This document shows positions 1 through 4,851 of a stretch of 5,945 bases of DNA, one piece after another. The position numbers were made by a program, and so were the translations under genes. Positions within the stretch are counted from its first letter, which is position 1; each line of letters begins with the position of its first letter. The DNA is from Candidatus Poribacteria bacterium (lineage in GTDB: Bacteria; Poribacteria; WGA-4E; B28-G17), in contig QNBQ01000128.1 of NCBI GenBank assembly GCA_003645735.1, positions 1 to 5,945 of the forward strand, read 5' to 3'. Below the pieces are notes generated by a model. It did no database searches. It was not told where the DNA came from and saw only the letters and a program-made list of their open reading frames with translations.

Positions 1-1
1 G

Positions 2-499
2 AGGGGGTATCGGATAGTCTTCAGCGCGCCGAGCTGTCTTTTGGCGGTGAGGGAGGAGTATCCCGAGCTGCTCGGCACCCCCGCCTCGAAGGAGGTGGCC
101 GAAAACTGCCTCTACATCTTCGAGCTCCTGGCCGAGCTCAAGGGAAGGGGAGAGCTGAACCTGAAATTCAAACCGGTCGATCTGAACATCGCCTACCACA
201 TCCCCTGCCATCTGAGGGCGTTGGGGGAGGACAGGACGCTGGAGATCCTGAGGGAGATACCCGGCCTGAGGATAGCGGTCGTGACCGATAAATGCTGCGG
301 TATGGCGGGGACGTTCGGGATGAAAAAGCAGTATTTCGAGCTTTCGATGAAGGCCGGGAGGCCGCTTTTCGAAGCCTTGGAGAACTCGGGGGCCGAGCTT
401 GTGGCCACGAGCTGTGGAACTTGCAGGATACAGATCGAACAGGCCACGGGCATGAAAACCGTCCATCCCATAGAGATCCTCAGATCGGCTCTCATCTGA
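2..499 (+). CDS. GlpC-like cysteine-rich (CCG-domain) Fe-S redox subunit, C-terminal part (5' truncated)
   Basis: The reading frame is open from base 2 to a TGA at 497-499, giving 165 residues; the N-terminal part lies outside the window. It matches the C-terminal half of anaerobic glycerol-3-phosphate dehydrogenase subunit C and related heterodisulfide-reductase-type subunits. These pass electrons from a flavin dehydrogenase toward the membrane quinone pool. The end of the first cysteine-rich repeat is visible as PSC followed by an EEYPELL stretch (window residues 10-24). The second repeat is complete: C69 in YHIPCHLRA, C98-C99 in KCCGMAGTFG, and C138/C141 in SCGTC, followed by the family's QIEQATG and HPIEIL blocks. 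The N-terminal ferredoxin-like domain expected in GlpC cannot be seen. A TTG at 41 lies inside the conserved domain and is not the start. GlpC-like is secure at family level, but other CCG-domain oxidoreductases (rubrerythrin-linked or lactate-oxidation types) cannot be excluded without the upstream genes. Confidence 0.88.
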   Translation, partial: RGYRIVFSAPSCLLAVREEYPELLGTPASKEVAENCLYIFELLAELKGRGELNLKFKPVDLNIAYHIPCHLRALGEDRTLEILREIPGLRIAVVTDKCCGMAGTFGMKKQYFELSMKAGRPLFEALENSGAELVATSCGTCRIQIEQATGMKTVHPIEILRSALI

Positions 500-508
500 G
501 CCATCCGC

Positions 509-525
509 CCCCGCCCGGGGCGGGG
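509..525 (+). promoter_or_regulatory. GC-only inverted repeat directly upstream of the glycosylase ribosome binding site
   Basis: Bases 509-516 (CCCCGCCC) are the exact reverse complement of 518-525, around a centre at 517. An RNA hairpin of about 7 G:C pairs with a 3-base loop is possible. It lies between the GlpC-like stop (499) and the Shine-Dalgarno sequence starting at 526. No run of T follows, so it is not a standard intrinsic terminator. It could tune translation of the downstream gene, stabilise the 3' end of the upstream message, or be a chance product of GC-rich sequence. Confidence 0.35.
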
Positions 526-535
526 AAGGAGGTGA
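526..535 (+). promoter_or_regulatory. Strong Shine-Dalgarno sequence for the uracil-DNA glycosylase
   Basis: AAGGAGGTGA is a full ten-base match to the canonical anti-Shine-Dalgarno end of 16S rRNA. The GGAGG core ends 8 bases before the ATG at 541. It fixes the glycosylase start at 541 and rejects the longer in-frame extension that reaches back into the GlpC-like gene. Confidence 0.85.
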
Positions 536-540
536 CAATT

Positions 541-1179
541 ATGTCTGTCGCCGAGGAGATGAGAAAGCTCAAGGAGAGGGCGATGAGCTGCACGGATTGC
601 GATCTGCATAAAACGAGGACGCAGGTGGTCTTCGGTGAGGGGAACCCGGAGGCCAAGATCGTGTTCGTGGGCGAGGGGCCGGGCGAGAACGAGGACAGGG
701 AGGGTAGGCCCTTCGTCGGGAGGGCCGGGAGGCTGCTCAACCAGGTGTTGGAGGAGATAGGGCTTAAGCGGGAGGAGGTCTGGATAACGAACGTGATAAA
801 GTGCAGGGCCTGCACGATCGACAAGGACGGCAGGGTCAAAAACAGGCCCCCCAGGGTAGGGGAGGTCAACGCCTGCAAGAAGTGGCTCGACGCCGAGCTG
901 AAGCTGATAAAGCCGACGGTGATCGTCTGCCTCGGCAACCCCGCCGCCAACCTCTTGATACACAAAGGGTTCAAGATGTTGGAGGAGAGGGGCAGGTGGT
1001 TCGAAAGCTCGCCTTACGCCCCCTTCATCATGGCAACGCTTCATCCGGCCTTCGTCCTGAGGCAGAAGGGCGAGGCGTTCGAGAGGGCGAGGGCCGATCT
1101 GGTCAACGATCTCTTGGAGGCCAAGAGGAAGGCCGAATCGACGGACAAGAGGGGCGGATCACAGCTGACCCTCTTCTGA
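541..1179 (+). CDS. Family 4 (UDGa-type) iron-sulfur uracil-DNA glycosylase
   Basis: This 212-residue protein removes uracil from DNA after cytosine deamination or dUMP incorporation, starting base-excision repair. The family 4 motif 1 is present as GEGPGENED followed by GRPFVGRAG (residues 44-63). The Asn of TNVIKCR (N84) matches the uracil-recognition Asn of the family. Motif 2 is LHPAFVLRQ (167-175). The 4Fe-4S cysteines are probably C17, C20, C88 and C112. The C88-C112 spacing is longer than the usual 14-17 residues because of a short insert around CTIDKDG (91-97). Family 5 is unlikely because the EDREGRPFVG signature is family 4. A low-complexity tail (about 193-207) ends in QLTLF at 208-212, a close match to the bacterial beta-clamp-binding pentapeptide QL[SD]LF. 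The start is set by the strong Shine-Dalgarno at 526-535. The next gene begins 17 bases after the stop, so the two are probably in one operon. Confidence 0.95.
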   Translation: MSVAEEMRKLKERAMSCTDCDLHKTRTQVVFGEGNPEAKIVFVGEGPGENEDREGRPFVGRAGRLLNQVLEEIGLKREEVWITNVIKCRACTIDKDGRVKNRPPRVGEVNACKKWLDAELKLIKPTVIVCLGNPAANLLIHKGFKMLEERGRWFESSPYAPFIMATLHPAFVLRQKGEAFERARADLVNDLLEAKRKAESTDKRGGSQLTLF

Positions 1180-1195
1180 AAGGAGGGATGCGCAC

Positions 1196-1936
1196 GTGAT
1201 CATAGACTCGCACGTCCACCTCAAACACGGCGACGCCCAGAGGACGGAGTATACGCCGGAGGTCATCGTCGAGACGATGGACGCGGTCGGGATAGACAGG
1301 TCCGTCGTCTTCGCCATGTCCACGACCACCCGCCGCTCCATCGAGATGGCGCTCGAAGCGGTCGAGAAGTTCCCCGATAGGCTGATCCCATACGTCTACG
1401 CCCTTCCCAGCTACGAGAGGCCGGTGATCGAGGAGCTGAGGGAGGCGATCGAGAAGCTGGGGTTCAAGGGGATAAAGATCCACGTCGGGGAATGCACGCT
1501 GGCCGAATATGTGATCGACCCCGTCATAAGGCTGGCCGGCGAGCTGGGCGTCCCCTGCCTCATAGACCCGGCGGGTAGGATCGGCGACATAGAGAGGATG
1601 GCCTCCTCCTTCCCCAAAACGCCGATCATCGTCGCCCACATGGGCAGATATCTCTGCAGGGATGAGGGGCTGATCGATAGGTTCATCGAGCTGGCCGAAA
1701 GACATCCGAGCGTCTACCTGGACGTCAGCGGCGTGGTTCTGACCCACAAGATCGCCGAGGCGGTCGAGAGGATAGGGGCGGAGAGGGTGATCTTCGGGAC
1801 GGACGGGCCGCATGAGGATCCCGACACGGTCGGGTTTGCGAGGAAAGAGCTTGAGAAGATAAAATCGCTCGGCCTCAAACCGGAGGACGAATCGATGGTC
1901 CTGGGAGGGGCGATAGCCAGGCTGCTGGGGGTGTGA
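1196..1936 (+). CDS. TIM-barrel metal-dependent hydrolase, amidohydrolase-2 type
   Basis: This protein of 246 residues starts at GTG 1196, nine bases after a GGAGG core (1182-1186). An ATG at 1188 touches that site and reaches TGA after three codons, so it is not the start. Metal-site features of the amidohydrolase superfamily are visible: HxH on strand 1 (H6, H8 in DSHVHL), H148 in IIVAHMG, and D203 in VIFGTDGPHEDP. The GIKIH segment (92-96) is the usual strand-4 block. The His normally found on the next strand (PVxxHxG) is replaced by Asp (D124 in PCLIDPAG). The family covers amidohydrolases and decarboxylases of the ACMSD type that act on small molecules; the substrate cannot be told. It is shorter than many members (280-350 residues), mostly in loops. 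No signal peptide is seen, so it is probably cytoplasmic. Its stop overlaps or abuts the start of the peptidase gene, which suggests translational coupling. Confidence 0.88.
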   Translation: MIIDSHVHLKHGDAQRTEYTPEVIVETMDAVGIDRSVVFAMSTTTRRSIEMALEAVEKFPDRLIPYVYALPSYERPVIEELREAIEKLGFKGIKIHVGECTLAEYVIDPVIRLAGELGVPCLIDPAGRIGDIERMASSFPKTPIIVAHMGRYLCRDEGLIDRFIELAERHPSVYLDVSGVVLTHKIAEAVERIGAERVIFGTDGPHEDPDTVGFARKELEKIKSLGLKPEDESMVLGGAIARLLGV

Positions 1937-1938
1937 AA

Positions 1939-2877
1939 ATGGCCTTGCTCACGAAGCCATATCAAACTCAGCCTAAACTGCTGGAGTGGGCGCGTAAGAG
2001 GCCGGATATCGTCTCGATCGAAAGCGTCAGGACGTATACGGGTATGAACGTCTACGCCGTCTCCCTGACGGATAAATCGATCGACGACTCACGGAAGCTC
2101 AAGCTGCTCTTCGCCCAGCCGCACGCACATGAGCCGGCGACGACCGCCGGGATGATGAGCTTCATGGGGAAGGTGATAGAGGGGGAAGGCTACGGCGAGC
2201 TGCTCAAAAGGGCCGTTTTGACCTTCATACCGGACGGAAACCCTGACGGCAGATCCAGATCCCCCGAGGAGATCTGGGACGGGACGAAATACTCGAACGA
2301 GGAGTTCCTCAAGATAGCCTTCGGGATCGACGAAAACGGCGAGAGGTTCCCCAGGATGGGCAGGTGGAGCTTGGAGGAATACTCGCCGAAGTTCATAGGG
2401 ATCGTCTACGAGCAGATAAACCCCAAGGAGTTCGTCGAGCCGAACAGGGATCTCGAATCGTCCTTCTCAAAACTGGTCATGCGGGCGATCGGGAGGGGCT
2501 GCGACGGGTATCTATCGCTGCACCAGACCGAGTTCGAGCGGTCGGAGCACAACGCGATGATCATCCTCCCCTTCAACTTCGAGGAGCTTCCCGACCGGAT
2601 AAAGGAGCGGAGCATGAGGTGGGCCGAGGCGATCATAGGGGCGTGGAGGGAGACGGGGGCAAACCCCGTCCCCAAACCCAAACCGCTCGGCTACGGCGAG
2701 GACCAGCTCAAATATTTCCGCAGGTGCTGGGGGGAGGTTTACAAAAAGCTGCCCTGTCTGACGGTCGAGGTTCAGAACAACAACACCAGAACTCCCCCCG
2801 ATATGCAGGTCAAGCTCATCGAGACGGCGATCGAGGCGAGCATCGAACATTTCCTGGGCGAGGGAGGGCGGCCATGA
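1939..2877 (+). CDS. M14 zinc carboxypeptidase-like protein, cytoplasmic
   Basis: From ATG 1939 this is 312 residues. A GTG at 1933, overlapping the upstream stop, is the other possible start, but the G-rich ribosome site (GGGGGTG, about 1927-1933) is better spaced for ATG 1939. The full catalytic set of the M14 fold can be followed: zinc ligands H62 and E65 in PHAHEP (HxxE), NPDG at 101-104, the substrate-carboxylate pair N169-R170 in EPNRD (matching the Asn-Arg of carboxypeptidase A), third zinc ligand H195 in SLHQTEF, and catalytic Glu E277 in LTVEVQN. The HxxE to Asn-Arg distance is about 30 residues longer than in carboxypeptidase A, with an insert rich in charged and aromatic residues (about 109-160). 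There is no signal peptide or propeptide, so it probably acts inside the cell on a small peptide, amide or peptidoglycan-derived substrate. The specificity is not known. It sits between the hydrolase and the acetyltransferase, coupled to both. Confidence 0.88.
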   Translation: MALLTKPYQTQPKLLEWARKRPDIVSIESVRTYTGMNVYAVSLTDKSIDDSRKLKLLFAQPHAHEPATTAGMMSFMGKVIEGEGYGELLKRAVLTFIPDGNPDGRSRSPEEIWDGTKYSNEEFLKIAFGIDENGERFPRMGRWSLEEYSPKFIGIVYEQINPKEFVEPNRDLESSFSKLVMRAIGRGCDGYLSLHQTEFERSEHNAMIILPFNFEELPDRIKERSMRWAEAIIGAWRETGANPVPKPKPLGYGEDQLKYFRRCWGEVYKKLPCLTVEVQNNNTRTPPDMQVKLIETAIEASIEHFLGEGGRP

Positions 2878-4007
2878 GCGTCGAGGAGAGGGATATCGAG
2901 ATAAAGGTCAGGCCCGAGGGGAGAACCTTCGCCGTGAGGCTCTTCTACAGAGGGGAACACGTGAGCGGCCTCTGGATACATGACCTGACCGTCCACTTCG
3001 GTCGAGGGGTCAGGCTGAGGATGGGCGGGATAGGCGGGGTTGGGACGAAGGAGGAATACAGGATGCGGGGGTTCGCCAGGAGGGTGATGGAGTTCTCCAA
3101 CGGATGGATGCTGGAGAACGGCTTCGATATAGCGGCGCTTTTCGGGATCCGGGATTTCTACGAGAGGTGGGGCTACGCCCCGGCGCTGCCCGAGTTCTGG
3201 CTGGCCGTGGACGTCAGGTATCTGCCGGATGAGCCGAAGCTCAAGGTCGTCCCCTATTCGGATGAGCACAGGGAAGCCGTGGTCGAGCTTTACGAGCGGA
3301 ACAACGAGGGGAGGATGTGCTCGGTGGCCAGGGCCGTTGAGTTCTGGAAGGGGTTCAGCAAGGGGACGAGCTTCAGGGTCGAGGCCGACCCGGTCGTGCT
3401 GCTCGACGGAGAGGGAAAGGTCAGGGGATACATATCCTTCGACGCGACCGGCGAGAGGGCGAACGTCGCCGAGGTCGGGTATTCGGACGGGAGCGTTTGC
3501 GAGAGCATGGCGGCGGCGATGAGGAGGAGAGCCGAAGAGAGAGGGCATGGGGAGGTCTGGCTGGCGATCCCGCCCGATCACCCCTTCGCGATATACCTGC
3601 GGAGGTTCGGATGCAGGGCGAGCGCGACGTTCAACAGGAGCGGCGGCGGGATGATGAGGATCATCAACCTTAAAACGACCTTCGACAGGATGGCGCCCGA
3701 GCTGGAAAGAAGGCTCAAACGATCGGGCATGTGGGGCTGGGAGGGGGAGTTCTACGTCAAAACGGATATCGGAACCCTGAGGTTAAGGGTTTCGAGGGGC
3801 AGGGTTAAGGCGGAGCCGACCGATAAGGCGGGGGATGAGCGGCTTGAGCTGCCCCAGTCGAAGCTGACCCAGCTGCTGGTAGGATATCGAACGGTCGAGG
3901 ATCTGTCGCTGGACGACGATGTGTTCGTTTCGCCTGGGCTGATCCCCCTGCTGAGCGCCCTCTTCCCGCCCCTCAACCCCTACATCTGGTGGTCGGACAG
4001 GTTTTGA
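2874..4007 (+). CDS. Eis-like GNAT N-acetyltransferase with C-terminal SCP2-like domain
   Basis: This 377-residue protein starts at ATG 2874, giving an ATGA overlap with the peptidase stop, with GGAGG at 2863-2867. The acetyl-CoA site of the first GNAT domain is visible as IGGVGTKEEYRMRGFARRVME (residues 53-73, R-x-R-G-x-A core). The FYERWGYAPA block (95-104) corresponds to the Eis region holding the catalytic Tyr, probably Y101. A second, degenerate GNAT-like half follows (about 118-270). The C-terminal part (about 280-377), with TLRLRVSRG and a final WWSDRF, fits the SCP2-like lid of Eis proteins. Like Mycobacterium tuberculosis Eis, it ends in Phe, whose terminal carboxylate acts as general base in that enzyme. 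Family members acetylate amines on aminoglycosides, lysines or polyamines; the substrate here is unknown. An open stretch upstream in this frame (from 2364) is a shadow of the peptidase gene. Confidence 0.88.
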   Translation: MSVEERDIEIKVRPEGRTFAVRLFYRGEHVSGLWIHDLTVHFGRGVRLRMGGIGGVGTKEEYRMRGFARRVMEFSNGWMLENGFDIAALFGIRDFYERWGYAPALPEFWLAVDVRYLPDEPKLKVVPYSDEHREAVVELYERNNEGRMCSVARAVEFWKGFSKGTSFRVEADPVVLLDGEGKVRGYISFDATGERANVAEVGYSDGSVCESMAAAMRRRAEERGHGEVWLAIPPDHPFAIYLRRFGCRASATFNRSGGGMMRIINLKTTFDRMAPELERRLKRSGMWGWEGEFYVKTDIGTLRLRVSRGRVKAEPTDKAGDERLELPQSKLTQLLVGYRTVEDLSLDDDVFVSPGLIPLLSALFPPLNPYIWWSDRF

Positions 4008-4009
4008 GC

Positions 4010-4015
4010 TATAAT
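4010..4015 (+). promoter_or_regulatory. Candidate -10 element (TATAAT) for the isomerase gene
   Basis: A perfect TATAAT lies three bases after the acetyltransferase stop, in the most AT-rich spot between these genes. A start about 7 bases downstream would give a leader of roughly 22 bases that carries the Shine-Dalgarno. No good -35 hexamer stands 16-18 bases upstream (the sequence there is TGGTGG-like), and there is no extended -10 TG, so its strength is uncertain. Confidence 0.45.
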
Positions 4016-4032
4016 ACGAGTGAGAAAAGATC

Positions 4033-4040
4033 GGAGGTGA
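4033..4040 (+). promoter_or_regulatory. Shine-Dalgarno sequence deciding the isomerase start
   Basis: GGAGGTGA at 4033-4040 lies 4 bases before ATG 4042 and 7 bases before the adjacent in-frame ATG 4045, counted from the GGAGG core. The 7-base spacing favours 4045. The two choices differ by one Met. Confidence 0.75.
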
Positions 4041-4044
4041 GATG

Positions 4045-4794
4045 ATGGGAAGGATACCGATAGCCTTGCAGCTTTATTCGGTGAGGGAGGATTGCGCCAA
4101 GGATCTTCCCAGGACGCTTGAGGCGGTGGCCAAGATGGGCTACGAGGGGGTCGAGTTCGCCGGTTATTACGGGTGGAAGGCCGAGGATCTTAGAAGACTG
4201 CTCGACGACCTGGGGCTGAAAGTGGCCGGGACGCACATCGGCCTCAACACCCTGCTGGGCGACGAGTATGAGAGGACGGTCGAGTTCAACAAGATACTCG
4301 GCAACAAATACCTGGTGGTTCCGGGCCTGCCGCCCGAGAGGAGGTCGTCGAAGGAGGCGTGGATCGAGACGGCCAAGCTGATGGATGAGATAGCCGCCAA
4401 GCTGAAGGAGGAGGGGATGAAGCTGGGATATCACAACCACGCGGTCGAGTTCCAGCCGATAGACGGCGAGATACCGTGGGATATCTTCTTCACGACGGCC
4501 AAGGAGGTGTTCATGCAGCTGGATATAGGCAACGCGATGCACGGCGGCGCCGATCCGATCCCCTACCTGAGGAAATACCCCGGCAGATCGCTGACGATCC
4601 ACCTCAAGGAATACTCCTCCACCAACCCCAAGGCGCTCATAGGGGAGGGGGAGGTGAACTGGAAGGAGGTCTTCGAGCTGTGCGAGACGGTGGGCGGGAC
4701 GGAGTGGTATATAGTCGAGCAGGAGAGCTACGCCTACCCGCCGCTTGAGTGCGTCGAGAGATGCCTCAAGAACCTCAAGGCCATGGGCAAGTGA
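4045..4794 (+). CDS. Sugar phosphate isomerase/epimerase family protein (xylose-isomerase-like TIM barrel)
   Basis: This 249-residue protein (250 if ATG 4042 is used) has the AP-endonuclease-2/xylose-isomerase-like TIM barrel. The opening strand IALQLYSVRED (4, 6-16) is typical of a large bacterial subgroup annotated as sugar phosphate isomerase/epimerase. Residues in the usual metal-site positions are H130 in GYHNHAVEF (with E135 close by), D160 in QLDIGNA, H186 in TIHLKEY, and E225 in YIVEQE. EFAG (37-40) and THIG (63-66) are further barrel strands. The family includes inosose dehydratases, hydroxypyruvate isomerases and 3-keto-sugar or tagatose epimerases, and the exact reaction cannot be chosen here. 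No signal peptide is present, so it is probably cytoplasmic. The gap to the previous gene is 37 bases and holds a TATAAT, so it may be transcribed separately from the hydrolase/peptidase/acetyltransferase group. Confidence 0.9.
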   Translation: MGRIPIALQLYSVREDCAKDLPRTLEAVAKMGYEGVEFAGYYGWKAEDLRRLLDDLGLKVAGTHIGLNTLLGDEYERTVEFNKILGNKYLVVPGLPPERRSSKEAWIETAKLMDEIAAKLKEEGMKLGYHNHAVEFQPIDGEIPWDIFFTTAKEVFMQLDIGNAMHGGADPIPYLRKYPGRSLTIHLKEYSSTNPKALIGEGEVNWKEVFELCETVGGTEWYIVEQESYAYPPLECVERCLKNLKAMGK

Positions 4795-4799
4795 GCGGC

Positions 4800-4828
4800 T
4801 TGAAACGATTGGTTCGATATGCTAAAAG
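4800..4828 (+). promoter_or_regulatory. Weak candidate promoter upstream of kdtA
   Basis: TTGAAA (4800-4805) is separated by exactly 17 bases from TAAAAG (4823-4828), which matches TATAAT at four of six positions. It lies in the 57-base gap between the isomerase stop and the kdtA start, the widest intergenic space in the window. The gap shows no stem-loop with a T run, so transcription may also read through from upstream. Confidence 0.3.
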
Positions 4829-4851
4829 TTTGAAGGGGTGAAGCGGGGCGG

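Noticed and set aside
292..540. Longer glycosylase frame starting at 292
   Set aside because: It would overlap the conserved Cys motifs of the GlpC-like gene. The perfect Shine-Dalgarno at 526-535 and the family start both support ATG 541.
193..1044. Long open frame on the - strand (283 codons) opposite the GlpC-like and glycosylase genes
   Set aside because: The + strand carries two clear conserved proteins here. The reverse frame is Pro/Leu/Arg-rich with no recognisable motif, as expected for an antisense shadow in GC-rich DNA.
1188..1199. Tiny ATG-CGC-ACG-TGA frame overlapping the hydrolase start
   Set aside because: The ATG lies directly against the ribosome site (no spacing) and encodes only three residues. 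It is probably chance.
2364..2873. N-terminal extension of the acetyltransferase frame back to 2364
   Set aside because: It overlaps the catalytic core of the M14 gene out of frame and has low-complexity sequence. The ATG at 2874 has a Shine-Dalgarno sequence and begins at the expected point of the family.
4795..4851. Possible terminator after the isomerase gene
   Set aside because: Only 3-4 bp pairings such as CGA/TCG or AAAC/GTTT can be found, with no GC stem followed by a T run.
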